From Pseudomonas sp. ATCC 13867 (GTDB lineage: Bacteria; Pseudomonadota; Gammaproteobacteria; Pseudomonadales; Pseudomonadaceae), in the NCBI RefSeq assembly GCF_000349845.1, contig NC_020829.1, forward strand, positions 5,091,001 to 5,155,000: DNA of 64,000 bases, read 5' to 3'. Each line of letters opens with the position of its first letter. The first letter of the stretch is position 1. The translations under genes were made by a program, and so were the position numbers. A model generated the notes under the pieces. It was not told where the DNA came from. It did not search any database and saw only the letters and a list, made by a program, of their open reading frames with translations. Positions 1-9,531 of this stretch are shown here, piece after piece.

Positions 1-1090
<1,090 letters not shown>

Positions 1091-1158
1091 TGGCCTGTAC
1101 GGTTAATTCGGCAATTGAAGTTCGAGTGCCGAATTAGCCACACAGGCCACCAGGTGCC

Positions 1159-2463
1159 TCAGCGCATCTGGAAGGCTTCCTGGTGGAAGCGGTTGCGCGG
1201 CATGCCCTGGCGGCGCAGGTCGCGCCGCAGCAGCTCGGCCAAGCCCTGCGGGCCGCAGAACCAGACGCTCGGCCAGCGGCCTTGCGGTCCGGGTTGCAGT
1301 TCGAGGTCGGCGGCCTGCAAATAGCCTTCGCTTTCGCTGTAATGCACGCGCAGGTCAATGCGTGGCAGCTTCGCGCACAACTCGCGCAAACGCCCCGCGT
1401 AGATGGCGTCGGAAGGGGAACGCACACAGTACAGCAGCGTCACCTCGGGGCAGTCGTCGCACCGCTCCTGCAGGGACTCGAGCCAGGCCAGGAACGGTGT
1501 GATGCCGATCCCGCCGGCGATCCACACCTGGCGCCCGCCCTTGTCGCGGCGGAAATCGAAGCGACCATAGGGCCCCTCCACGCTCACCGGGTCGCCGACC
1601 CGCAGACTGTCCTGCAGGCGCTGCGTGTAGTCCCCCAGCGCCTTGATGCTGAAGCGCACCTCGCCATTGCCCCGGTCGGCGCAGGACAGGGTGAAGGGAT
1701 GCTGCCCTTCCAGCCGATCGCAGGTCAGGAAGGCGAACTGCCCGGCGCGATGCCGCCAGCGCCCCTTCAGCTTGCAGGTGACCTCGAGCATGCGTTCGCC
1801 GGGACGCTCGACCGCCACCACGACACCCTCATGGGTGTGCTTGCGGCCGATCCGCCCGCTCAGGGACCAGGCCGCGCAGACGCTGCCCACGAGCGCACAG
1901 AGCGCCACCAGCCAACCGATCGGCTGCGACCAGTAACCCGCCGGCGCCAGCACCACGCCGTGGAAGGCCAGCACCAGATAGACCACCGCGAGGGTTTTGT
2001 GCACGTAGCGCCACAGGCGGTAGGGGAAACGCTGCCAGAGCGTGATCACCAGCATCACCGCCAGCAGCCAGGCGGACCATTCGCCCAGGTCCTTGGCCGA
2101 ACCGCGGAAGACGTCGAGGAAGGTCTCCACCCGTGGCCCCTTGGCCGGCTTGGCGATGAACTTCGCCAGCAACGGCCCGCCCAGCTCCATCAGGTAGTGC
2201 GCAAGCCCCAGCACGATGGCGAGAATACCCGCCCACTTGTGCGCCTGGTACATGCGGTCCAGCCCGTCCAGCGGCCGCTCCAGCCAGGCCGGGCGCACCG
2301 CCAGCAGCATGATCAGCGACATCAGGGCGAATGCCGCGACGCCTGTGAAGAGAATCGCCTGCTTGCGGATGACCCAGATGTCCAGGGTGGACGGAGGGTC
2401 GAGGAACAGGGCCAGGCCGAAGGCCGCCGCGACGGCGGCCAGGATGATCCAGATGAGTTTCAT
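1159..2463 (-). CDS. Ferric-reductase-like membrane flavocytochrome (FAD/NAD(P)H)
   Basis: 434 residues. The N-terminal half has about six membrane helices with paired histidines that could bind haem (HKWAG, LAHYL, HKTLA, FHGVV). The C-terminal half is a ferredoxin-reductase-type module with an FAD loop (HPFTLSC), a nucleotide-binding GGIGITPF motif and a C-terminal FCGP segment. This is the NOX/ferric reductase architecture: electrons pass from NAD(P)H via FAD to membrane haems and then to an acceptor outside. The real acceptor (ferric iron, oxygen or another) cannot be told from sequence. The gene is divergent from the phosphoesterase at 2639, and a possible ANR-type box lies between them at 2561-2574. 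Confidence 0.8.
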   Translation of the reverse strand: MKLIWIILAAVAAAFGLALFLDPPSTLDIWVIRKQAILFTGVAAFALMSLIMLLAVRPAWLERPLDGLDRMYQAHKWAGILAIVLGLAHYLMELGGPLLAKFIAKPAKGPRVETFLDVFRGSAKDLGEWSAWLLAVMLVITLWQRFPYRLWRYVHKTLAVVYLVLAFHGVVLAPAGYWSQPIGWLVALCALVGSVCAAWSLSGRIGRKHTHEGVVVAVERPGERMLEVTCKLKGRWRHRAGQFAFLTCDRLEGQHPFTLSCADRGNGEVRFSIKALGDYTQRLQDSLRVGDPVSVEGPYGRFDFRRDKGGRQVWIAGGIGITPFLAWLESLQERCDDCPEVTLLYCVRSPSDAIYAGRLRELCAKLPRIDLRVHYSESEGYLQAADLELQPGPQGRWPSVWFCGPQGLAELLRRDLRRQGMPRNRFHQEAFQMR

Positions 2464-2560
2464 GGGGTCCTCCCAGACTGCTTTTCCAGGCGGAAACTGA
2501 AGGATTCCTCTGAATCATCCCTTAATTTGGCAGGACAATTTCTGCCTGGCCGGCCATGCC

Positions 2561-2574
2561 ATGACCCAGGTCAA
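2561..2574. promoter_or_regulatory. Possible ANR/DNR (Fnr-family) box
   Basis: The minus strand reads TTGACCTGGGTCAT, one base from the TTGAC-N4-GTCAA form of the Fnr-family consensus. It lies between two divergent genes, about 98 bp from the reductase start and 65 bp from the phosphoesterase start. No convincing -10 sits at the ideal distance on either side, so the assignment is tentative. Confidence 0.4.
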
Positions 2575-2638
2575 GGACTGGGCAATAGCGACACGCCGCG
2601 CGCAGAATGAACACCTCACCGATACCCCGTGACCGACC

Positions 2639-3382
2639 ATGCGCCTGCGTATCCTCTCCGACCTCCACCACGAACACTTCCCCGGCGGCCGCGAACTGCC
2701 CGAGGCGGCCGCCGACCTGGTGATCCTCGCCGGCGATATCCATGAGCACCTGCAGGGGCTGCACTGGGCCCGCGAGGCATTTCCCGAGACGGAGATCGTC
2801 TACGTCGCCGGCAACCACGAGTTCTACCACTCCGACCTGCCGGAACTGACCCAGGCCATGCGCAACCTGGCGCGCGCGCTGGATATCCATTTCCTGGAAA
2901 ACGATGCCGTGGTCCTCGGCGATGTGCGCGTGCTCGGCGCCACCCTGTGGACCGACTTCCAGCTCTATGGCGAACGTGGGGCGCAGCTTGCCGTGGAGCA
3001 GGCGCTGCTGCTGATGCCGGACTTCCGCTGCGTGGATTACTTCACCCAGCCCTTTACCCCGGAAATGAGCCGGGACCTTTGCGAAGCCTCCTGCGAATGG
3101 CTGGCGGCGAAACTGGCGCAGCCCTTTGCCGGCCGCACCGTGGTGGTCACCCATCACGCGCCCTGCGGACGCTCGATTCCCGAGCCCTACGTCGGCGACA
3201 GCCTGTCGCCGGCCTTCGCCTCGAACCTCGAATCCCTGGTGGAGCGTTGCGACCTGTGGGTGCATGGGCATGTCCACGAGCGCCAGGACTACCGCATCGG
3301 CAATGCCCGGGTCGTGGCCAATCCCGGCGCCTATCCGGGGGAGGACAGCGGCTTCGATCCCTGCTGGGTGATCGACCTCTGA
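2639..3382 (+). CDS. Calcineurin-like metallophosphoesterase
   Basis: 247 residues. It has the binuclear-metal motif series of the calcineurin-like family: an N-terminal SDLHHEH (the D-x-H block), AGDIHE, the central GNHEFY, THHAPC and the C-terminal HGHVHE. The family hydrolyses phosphomonoesters or phosphodiesters, but the substrate cannot be inferred. There is no signal peptide, so it is probably cytoplasmic. It stands alone, convergent with the hydrolase that ends at 3386, only 3 bp away. Confidence 0.85.
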   Translation: MRLRILSDLHHEHFPGGRELPEAAADLVILAGDIHEHLQGLHWAREAFPETEIVYVAGNHEFYHSDLPELTQAMRNLARALDIHFLENDAVVLGDVRVLGATLWTDFQLYGERGAQLAVEQALLLMPDFRCVDYFTQPFTPEMSRDLCEASCEWLAAKLAQPFAGRTVVVTHHAPCGRSIPEPYVGDSLSPAFASNLESLVERCDLWVHGHVHERQDYRIGNARVVANPGAYPGEDSGFDPCWVIDL

Positions 3383-3385
3383 CTC

Positions 3386-4354
3386 TCAGTGCGGCAGTTC
3401 GCTGAAGAACCGCCAGATCTCCGCCGGACCATCCAGCTCCGGGTCAGCCCGCCCGAACAGACGCGGCGGGCGATACACCGACTGCGACAGCAGATGTCCG
3501 CCGCCGTGCACCGTCACCAGCTCCACCGGCGCCGAGCCGGCGGCGTTCCAGCGTTGCCGCTCCGTCCAGACCGGCCCGATCGAGGTCAACCGGTCCCGGC
3601 TGGGCTCACCGCTCTGGCCATTGCGGCGCGCCAGCGCCAGCGCGGATTCCTCCGCCGACAGCACCCTGCCCCGGTTGCCGAAGCCGAACAGCGTCACCAC
3701 GCCGCCGGCGTAGGGATTGATCGGGTCACGCGTGCCATTCATCAGCAAGGTCGCCTTGGGCTGCTGCGCGGGCCGACAGGCATCGTTGTCCGCACTCGGC
3801 AGGCTGGCGGCAATCGCGGCCACGCCGTCGACCTTGTCGGCGGCCTCGGCCGCCATGCGCAGCGCCATCTGCCCGCCATTGGAGTAGCCGACGACGAAGA
3901 CGCGCGCGGGATCGACCCCGCGCGCGCGCTGCAGGCGCTCGATCATGATCGAGAGGAAGCCGACGTCATCGATATTCAGGCGCCGCGCGCTGTAGGCCGC
4001 GGCTTTTCGGCAATCGTTCCAGTGCCCCTCGACCCCATCGGGGTAGAGCACCAGGAAACCGTCGCGGTCCGCCAGCGCATCGAAGCGATAGCCGCTGTCG
4101 CGGCGCATCCGCTCGCCGTTGCTCCGGGAGCCGTGCAGCACCACCAGCAATGCCGGGCGCTCGGCGAGCTGGCGCGGCGCATAGAGCACGTAGCTGCGGC
4201 GCCGTTCGCCTACGCGGATCGAGGAATCCTCGCTGGTTCCCCCCAGCGCGGGGCGTTGCCGCAACTCTCCCGGCAGGTACCACCAGGCCCCGACCAGCAG
4301 TGCCAGCACAAGCAACCCGATGAGTCCCTGCACGACGCGAATCGCCATACCCAT
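3386..4354 (-). CDS. Membrane-anchored or secreted PHB-depolymerase/LpqC-type esterase
   Basis: 322 residues from the ATG at 4354. That start is preferred over upstream in-frame codons because AGGAG lies 7 nt before it and the protein then opens with a hydrophobic helix (residues 8-25, signal or anchor). The alpha/beta-hydrolase core shows VVLHGSR (oxyanion region), the nucleophile elbow GYSNGG with catalytic Ser, and a late GGGH histidine. YPDGVEG and WNDCR are typical of the poly(3-hydroxybutyrate) depolymerase/feruloyl esterase-like family. The physiological ester is unknown. It is probably exported and acts in the periplasm or outside the cell. Confidence 0.75.
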   Translation of the reverse strand: MGMAIRVVQGLIGLLVLALLVGAWWYLPGELRQRPALGGTSEDSSIRVGERRRSYVLYAPRQLAERPALLVVLHGSRSNGERMRRDSGYRFDALADRDGFLVLYPDGVEGHWNDCRKAAAYSARRLNIDDVGFLSIMIERLQRARGVDPARVFVVGYSNGGQMALRMAAEAADKVDGVAAIAASLPSADNDACRPAQQPKATLLMNGTRDPINPYAGGVVTLFGFGNRGRVLSAEESALALARRNGQSGEPSRDRLTSIGPVWTERQRWNAAGSAPVELVTVHGGGHLLSQSVYRPPRLFGRADPELDGPAEIWRFFSELPH

Positions 4355-4491
4355 CCCGCCTCTCCTCGCCCGCCTTGCGGGCTTCGTGAACGTCGGCCAT
4401 GTTCCAGGACATCCCTCGCGACGCCACTCCATGACACACTCTAGCCGTCGCATGCGAACGTCTTAGTGTTTGGTAACCAAGGATTCCGAAA

Positions 4492-4887
4492 ATGTTCCGA
4501 AGCTCTGCTCTGATGGCCGCCCTTCTCGCTCTCGGCTGTGCCTCGCCACTGCTCGCCGGCGAGGCGCCCAGGCCGCTGACCGGCTGTGCCGCCAAGCAGG
4601 ACGCTATCGAGCGCCAGCTCGAAGAAGCCAAGGCCCAGGGCAACCGCAACCGGGTCGCCGGTCTGCAGACAGCCCTGGAAAAGGTGAAGACCTACTGCAC
4701 CGATGGCAGCCTGACGCAGGAACGCAAGCAGCGCGTGCTGGAGGCCGAGAAGGAAGTCGCCCAACGCGAGAAGGACTTGCGCAAGGCCCTGAACCAGGGC
4801 AACGCCGAGAAGGTCGACACGCGCAAGAACAAGCTGGCCGAAGCACGCGCGGAGCTGGAGCAGGCCAAGCGCGAACTGGAGGAGTGA
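4492..4887 (+). CDS. DUF1090 periplasmic coiled-coil protein
   Basis: 131 residues: a cleavable signal peptide (about 1-22, ending LLAGEA), then a short region with two cysteines (GCAAK and TYCTD) and a highly charged helical tail rich in Glu, Lys, Arg and Gln that should form a coiled coil. This matches the DUF1090 family (E. coli YqjC type), which has no established function. An AAGGA Shine-Dalgarno lies 8 nt upstream of the ATG. It is followed at once by a REP-type repeat. Confidence 0.8.
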   Translation: MFRSSALMAALLALGCASPLLAGEAPRPLTGCAAKQDAIERQLEEAKAQGNRNRVAGLQTALEKVKTYCTDGSLTQERKQRVLEAEKEVAQREKDLRKALNQGNAEKVDTRKNKLAEARAELEQAKRELEE

Positions 4888-4897
4888 ACCAATACGG

Positions 4898-4952
4898 GTA
4901 GGAACGAGCTTGCTCGCGTTGCGAGGTGGTTCGCGAGCAAGCTCGCTCCTAC
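4898..4952. repeat. REP-type palindromic repeat pair, copy 1
   Basis: Two inverted REP-like units: GTAGGAACGAGCTTGCTCGCG on the left and the complement type TTCGCGAGCAAGCTCGCTCC on the right, with a short spacer. It lies downstream of the DUF1090 gene and is one of seven related pairs in this window. Confidence 0.85.
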
Positions 4953-4964
4953 AAGGTCAAAGGT

Positions 4965-4997
4965 CCCTCACCCCTGAGGGAGAGGACGGGGTGAGGG
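4965..4997. repeat. Inverted repeat CCCTCACCCC / GGGGTGAGGG
   Basis: Perfect 10-bp arms at 4965-4974 and 4988-4997 around a 13-base spacer, directly after REP copy 1. No T-tract follows on either strand, so it is not an obvious terminator. It resembles a common small intergenic palindrome. Confidence 0.6.
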
Positions 4998-5054
4998 AAG
5001 CGCAGGCGGGGATTAACCCGGTAGAAGACAGCTGCTCCTACGGGAAATGCCGCG

Positions 5055-5522
5055 TCAGAGTGCGCGGAATTTCTTGTGGCAGGCTTCGCAGGCGTCTTCC
5101 ACCGCGGCGAAGTCCTTGCGTACGCCCTCGGGCGTCGGCGCGGCGTTGCGGGTATTGTCGCCGAGGGCACGGACGGCCTGCTCGAAGGTCTTGGCGTCGG
5201 CCTGGAACTCCAGCTGGCGCTGCCAGATTTCGGCCTTGGCGCGGGTGTCGTCGCTTTCCACCTTGTCCGCCGGCGGCTGGGTGGTGGGGAAATACTGCCA
5301 GGGCTTGTCGGCCAGCTCGCCGAGCTTGGTCGAATTCGCACGGAACTTGTCCGCGTCGAAGGGAATCCGCCCGCGCAGCATGCCGCCCATGTCCTCGCTG
5401 GTCTTGAGCATCTCCTTGAACACCGCCTGACGCTTGTACTCCGGCGAGTTGGGATCCAGGCGATGGCAACCGGCGAGCGCCGCGCCAGCGAGCAGCAGAA
5501 CGAGCAGGGTCTTCAACTTCAT
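5055..5522 (-). CDS. Cytochrome c'-type lipoprotein (class II cytochrome c)
   Basis: 155 residues from the ATG at 5522. The N-terminus has a lipoprotein signal with lipobox LAGC, so the mature protein should be lipid-anchored. The single haem c site CEACH lies at the extreme C-terminus and is followed by KKFRAL, as in four-helix-bundle class II cytochromes c (c'/c-556). It probably acts as a periplasmic electron carrier or gas-binding protein; the partner is unknown. It stands alone, with no adjacent oxidoreductase. Confidence 0.8.
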   Translation of the reverse strand: MKLKTLLVLLLAGAALAGCHRLDPNSPEYKRQAVFKEMLKTSEDMGGMLRGRIPFDADKFRANSTKLGELADKPWQYFPTTQPPADKVESDDTRAKAEIWQRQLEFQADAKTFEQAVRALGDNTRNAAPTPEGVRKDFAAVEDACEACHKKFRAL

Positions 5523-5666
5523 GGGGGACTCTTGTAGGACGGCCAAACACGGAAGCGCCGGATTATCCGCCCCGATGTCCGAATGATCCAGACCACGCCG
5601 GAGCGACTGCGGCCATCCGCCGCAGCCGCGTACCTTTCGTTCAGCCGCCGTTCAGGCGCACCCAGG

Positions 5667-6053
5667 TCAGGCCGAAACGACGAAGATCGCGATGATCAGG
5701 CCCATGCCGAGGAACCACACCAGCGAGCGCAGCAGCGCCAGATCGGCGACGTAGAAGATCAGGTAGAGCAGACGGCTGGTGACCCAGGCAATGGCCAGGC
5801 GGTCGATGGTGGCAGGCTCGGCGTTGTTCACCAGGTAGGCGATGATCACCGCCGCGGCGAAGGCCGGGGTGACCTCGAAGCTGTTCATCTGGAAGGCGTT
5901 GGCGCGCTTGCGGTAGCCCTCCAGGGTGGCGAGGAAGGTGCGCGGGTCGTGGTTCTGCCGGGGGCCGAAGCCGCCACCGGTGAACTTGGCGAGGCTGGTA
6001 CCGACGTAGGGCAGGAAGATCGCGATCAGGACGCACCAGAAGGCAATGGGCAT
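5667..6053 (-). CDS. MAPEG-family membrane protein
   Basis: 128 residues, mostly hydrophobic, with about four membrane helices. The loop between helices 1 and 2 has the family-type segment GYRKRANAFQMNSFE, a basic stretch then N-x-F near the membrane. The bacterial MAPEG family (membrane-associated proteins in eicosanoid and glutathione metabolism) includes glutathione-transferase-like trimers, but the role here is unknown. Short intergenic gaps separate it from genes on either side. Confidence 0.8.
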   Translation of the reverse strand: MPIAFWCVLIAIFLPYVGTSLAKFTGGGFGPRQNHDPRTFLATLEGYRKRANAFQMNSFEVTPAFAAAVIIAYLVNNAEPATIDRLAIAWVTSRLLYLIFYVADLALLRSLVWFLGMGLIIAIFVVSA

Positions 6054-6154
6054 GGCAAATGTCTCGTCGGGGGAGAAAGCACGCAGCTTAGGTCATCGTC
6101 CCACGCCGCGTCCTTGACCGGCTGGGCGATACGCCCCGTAGCGCGGGCCAATCC

Positions 6155-6985
6155 TCACAGCTTCATCACCAGCATGCCCGCCAGCACCAGACTGCACGCC
6201 GCCAGGCGCGGCAGGCCAAAGGGCTCCTTGAGGAAGCGCATGCCGAACAGCACCACCAGCAGCACGCTGGTTTCGCGCAACGCGGCAGCCTCGGCGATGG
6301 AACCCAGTTGCATGGCCCAGAGCACCAGCCCGTAGCTGAGCAGCACGCAGAAGCCGACGCTCAGGCCGAGCTTCCAGTCGTTGATCCAGAACCTGGCGAA
6401 GGCCCGCGTTCGCCCGACCAGCGCCACCAGCGGGAATGGCAGACCGGACAGCAGCGACAGCCAGACCAGGTAGTCCAGCGGCTTGGGCCAGAGCTTCAGC
6501 GCGTTGCCGTCGGTCCAGGTGTAGCTGCCGATGCACAGCCCCATCAGCAGCACGACGGGATAGGCAATCCACGGCAGCCGCGCGCCACCGCCGCCCTTGA
6601 GCAGGAACAGCATGCCGACGGGAATCAGCAGGATGCCGAGGATCTGCTTGTCGGTCAGGTGCTCGCCGCCGAAGTACAGGGTCAGCGCCAGCACCACCAG
6701 CGGCGACAGTCCGCGCATCAGCGGATAGACCAGCCCGAGGTCGCCGACCTTGTAGGCCTGGATCAGCAGCACCCGGTAGACCAACTGCAGCGACACGGCA
6801 GCCAGCAGCCAGGGCCAGACCTCGGCGGGCGGAATCTCGATCCAGGGCAGCAGGGCCAGTCCGGCGATCAAGCCGACCATGTCCATGCAGGCCACCACCA
6901 GCAGGCGGTCATTGCTGAATTTGACGAGGGTGTTCCAGGTGGCGTGCAGCAGGGCGGCCAGCAGCACCAGGGTAGTGGCGAGCAC
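6155..6985 (-). CDS. EamA/DMT-superfamily transporter
   Basis: 276 residues with about ten hydrophobic helices in two repeats, the EamA (drug/metabolite transporter) pattern. The second repeat ends with an E-A-A-A-L-R-E-T-S segment followed by LFGMRFLKEPFG, the conserved end-of-repeat motif. It is probably an inner-membrane exporter of small metabolites or amino acids; the substrate cannot be told. Divergent from the lemA-like gene. Confidence 0.8.
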   Translation of the reverse strand: MLATTLVLLAALLHATWNTLVKFSNDRLLVVACMDMVGLIAGLALLPWIEIPPAEVWPWLLAAVSLQLVYRVLLIQAYKVGDLGLVYPLMRGLSPLVVLALTLYFGGEHLTDKQILGILLIPVGMLFLLKGGGGARLPWIAYPVVLLMGLCIGSYTWTDGNALKLWPKPLDYLVWLSLLSGLPFPLVALVGRTRAFARFWINDWKLGLSVGFCVLLSYGLVLWAMQLGSIAEAAALRETSVLLVVLFGMRFLKEPFGLPRLAACSLVLAGMLVMKL

Positions 6986-7131
6986 GAAAACGAACTCCTG
7001 GTATAGACCAGCTCGATTCTACCCCGAGCGACCCCGTGGCCGGCAAGCGCCAGCTGTTTCGGACATTTCCATCTGACTCTTCAGCCGGAACTGGCCTAGA
7101 CTGGGGCTTTTCGCCAGCACGAGCACCTGCC

Positions 7132-7746
7132 ATGCCACGCCTGTTCAAATTCCTGACTGCTTACATCCTCGTCTCCCTTCTTTCCGGCTGCGGCTACAAC
7201 GCCATGCAGGCCGGCGACGAACAGGTGAAGGCCGCCTGGTCCGAAGTGCTCAACCAGTACCAGCGTCGCGCGGACCTGATTCCCAACCTGGTCAGCACCG
7301 TAAAGGGCTACGCCTCCCATGAAGCCACCGTACTGACCCAGGTGACCGAGGCCCGCGCCAAGGTTGGCAGCACCACGCTCAACGCCGACCAGCTCGGCGA
7401 CGAGGCCGCCGTGAAGCGCTTCCAGCAAGCCCAGGGCGAACTCAGCTCGGCGCTCTCGCGCCTGCTGGTGGTCACCGAGAACTACCCGCAGCTCAAGGCC
7501 GACGGCCTGTTCAAGGACCTGCTGACCCAGCTCGAAGGCACCGAGAACCGCATCACCGTCGCCCGTGGCCGCTACGTGAAGGCCGTGCAGGAGTACAACG
7601 TGATGATTCGCCAGTTCCCCCAGGTGATCACTGCGAAGATCTTCGGCTACCAGCCCAAGGCCAACTTCAGCGTGGAGAACGAAGCCGCCATCTCCACCGC
7701 GCCTAAAGTGGACTTCGGCAACGCGCCGGCGCAGCCCGCGCAATGA
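7132..7746 (+). CDS. LemA-family lipoprotein
   Basis: 204 residues from the ATG at 7132; the 32 upstream in-frame codons are not signal-like and are excluded. It starts with a lipoprotein signal and lipobox LLSGC, then the long helical LemA domain (YQRRADLIPNLV, YASHEATVL, ENYPQLKAD). LemA proteins are envelope-anchored helical proteins of poorly defined function. The stop overlaps the start of the TPM-domain gene (ATGA at 7743-7746), so the two are translationally coupled. This LemA/TPM pairing is widespread and suggests a shared envelope role. Confidence 0.88.
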   Translation: MPRLFKFLTAYILVSLLSGCGYNAMQAGDEQVKAAWSEVLNQYQRRADLIPNLVSTVKGYASHEATVLTQVTEARAKVGSTTLNADQLGDEAAVKRFQQAQGELSSALSRLLVVTENYPQLKADGLFKDLLTQLEGTENRITVARGRYVKAVQEYNVMIRQFPQVITAKIFGYQPKANFSVENEAAISTAPKVDFGNAPAQPAQ

Positions 7747-8735
7747 CCCTGCCGCGCTGGCTGCTGGCCGCCCTGCTGCTGTGCTGGGCGACCGTGCTGC
7801 AGGCGGCGCCGGTCGCCATCCCGCCACTCAGCGCCCGCGTCACCGACCTCACCCAGACCCTCGACGCGGGCCAGCGCGCACAGCTGGAGAGCCAGCTCGC
7901 CGGCCTGGAGCAACGCAAGGGCGCGCAAATCGCCGTGCTGCTGATCCCCAGCACCGGCGAGGACAGCATCGAGGACTACGCGGTCCGCGCCTTCGAACAG
8001 TGGAAGCTGGGCCGCAAGGGCGTGGACGACGGCGTGCTGCTGGTGGTCGCCAAGAACGACCGCACGCTGCGCATCGAAGTCGGCTACGGCCTGGAAGGCA
8101 CCATCACCGACGTGCAGGCCGGGCGCATCATCCGCGACACCATAGTCCCGCACTTCAAGACCGGCGACTTCGCCGGCGGCATCCAGGCCGGCGTGGACAG
8201 CCTGGTCGCGCTGATTGAACCGCCAGCGGCGGCCCCTGCCGAACCCGATGAGAGCGCAGCGGACCAGTTGCCGCAGACGGGCCCGGTGACGGGCTACAGC
8301 GACGCCTACTCCAACCGTAACGCCAGCGCCGCCGGGGAAATCCCGCCCGCGCGCCTGCTCGGCCTGCTCGCCCTGCTGATCGGTGTGCCGCTGCTCTGCC
8401 TGCTGTTCCCGGTGCAGTGGCTGCGCCAGCGCAGCATGGGCCGCTACCTGCTGTGCAGCGCGCTGGTCGGCGGCGTCGCCTCGGCGGTACTGCTGTTCAG
8501 CGAAGCCAACCCCGAAGCCCTGCAGCAACAGATGATCGGTTCCTTCTCGATTCCGCTGGTGCTGTACATCTTCTTCCTGCCGCCGATGTGGCTGACCTCG
8601 GGCGTACTGCAACTGCTGCTGATGATCATCAGCTCGATCGGCCGTGGCGGCGGTGGGCGTGGGGGCGGCGGAGGCGGTGGCTTCCGTGGCGGCGGTGGCT
8701 CCAGCGGCGGCGGCGGTGCCTCCGGCCGCTGGTAA
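7743..8735 (+). CDS. TPM-domain (YgcG-like) membrane protein with Gly-rich tail
   Basis: 330 residues. Signal peptide (1-22), TPM domain (about 27-160, with ARVTDLTQTL, GVDDGVLLVVAKNDR and IEVGYGLEG), a Pro/Ala/Glu-rich linker, three or four membrane helices (about 200-300) and an extreme C-terminus made almost only of Gly with a few Arg and Ser. The layout matches YgcG-type proteins that pair with LemA. TPM domains are described as phosphatase-like or chaperone-like; the activity here is not known. Confidence 0.85.
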   Translation: MTLPRWLLAALLLCWATVLQAAPVAIPPLSARVTDLTQTLDAGQRAQLESQLAGLEQRKGAQIAVLLIPSTGEDSIEDYAVRAFEQWKLGRKGVDDGVLLVVAKNDRTLRIEVGYGLEGTITDVQAGRIIRDTIVPHFKTGDFAGGIQAGVDSLVALIEPPAAAPAEPDESAADQLPQTGPVTGYSDAYSNRNASAAGEIPPARLLGLLALLIGVPLLCLLFPVQWLRQRSMGRYLLCSALVGGVASAVLLFSEANPEALQQQMIGSFSIPLVLYIFFLPPMWLTSGVLQLLLMIISSIGRGGGGRGGGGGGGFRGGGGSSGGGGASGRW

Positions 8736-8754
8736 GCCCATGCACGCTTGAGAA

Positions 8755-9531
8755 TTACAGGGCGGCGACGCCCTGTTCTTCCTCGCGGATCGAACGCAGC
8801 ACCTGGCGCTGCAGGTCGATGAACTCGGCGCTGGCGGCCATGTCCTCGTGGCGCGGACGACCGAGCTTCACGTCGAAGGTGGTCTTGATCCGCCCAGGGC
8901 CCAGGCCCATCACCACGATGCGGTCGGACAGATAAACCGCCTCTTCCACGTCATGGGTGACGAACATCACCGTCAGCCGGTGGGTTTCCCAGATGCGCGT
9001 GAGCAACTCCTGCATCTGGTGGCGGGTCATCGCATCCAACGCACCGAAGGGCTCGTCCATCAGCAGGATCTTCGGCCGGTAGGACAGCGCACGGGCAATC
9101 GCCACGCGCTGCTTCATGCCGCCGGACAACTCGTTCGGATAGGCCTCGGCGAACTTCGTCAGCTTCACCAGCGCCAGGTGCTCGTCGGCGATCTCGCGGC
9201 ACTGCGCGCGGGACAGGCCGGCCGCCTTCAGGGCGAACTCGACGTTCTGCCGCGCGGTGAGCCACGGCAGCAGGGTGTAGGACTGGAACACCACGCCACG
9301 GTCCAGGCCGGGGCCTGCGATCGGCACGCCGTCCACCTTCACGCTGCCGCTGTCGAACTCCTCCAGGCCGGCGGCGATGGACAGCAGCGTGCTCTTGCCG
9401 CAGCCCGAGGTGCCGACGATGGAGACGAACTCGTTGTCCGCCAGGGTCAGGTCGATCGTGCGCAGCACCTCGCGGCGCTCCTTGCCGACCGCGAAGCTCT
9501 TGTTCAGGCCGGAGATTTCCAGGGTCGCCAT
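8755..9531 (-). CDS. ABC transporter ATPase, nitrate/sulfonate/taurine type
   Basis: 258 residues. Walker A GTSGCGKST, Q-loop VVFQSYTLLPW, signature LSGGMKQR, Walker B ILLMDEPFGALD and the H-loop FVTHD place it in the SsuB/TauB/NrtD group. It energises uptake with the permease and binding protein encoded just upstream on the same strand. Its ATG shares one base with the permease stop (TGATG at 9529-9533), so the two are coupled. The substrate is not fixed: sulfonates, taurine, nitrate or a pyrimidine-like compound are all possible for this group. Confidence 0.88.
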   Translation of the reverse strand: MATLEISGLNKSFAVGKERREVLRTIDLTLADNEFVSIVGTSGCGKSTLLSIAAGLEEFDSGSVKVDGVPIAGPGLDRGVVFQSYTLLPWLTARQNVEFALKAAGLSRAQCREIADEHLALVKLTKFAEAYPNELSGGMKQRVAIARALSYRPKILLMDEPFGALDAMTRHQMQELLTRIWETHRLTVMFVTHDVEEAVYLSDRIVVMGLGPGRIKTTFDVKLGRPRHEDMAASAEFIDLQRQVLRSIREEEQGVAAL

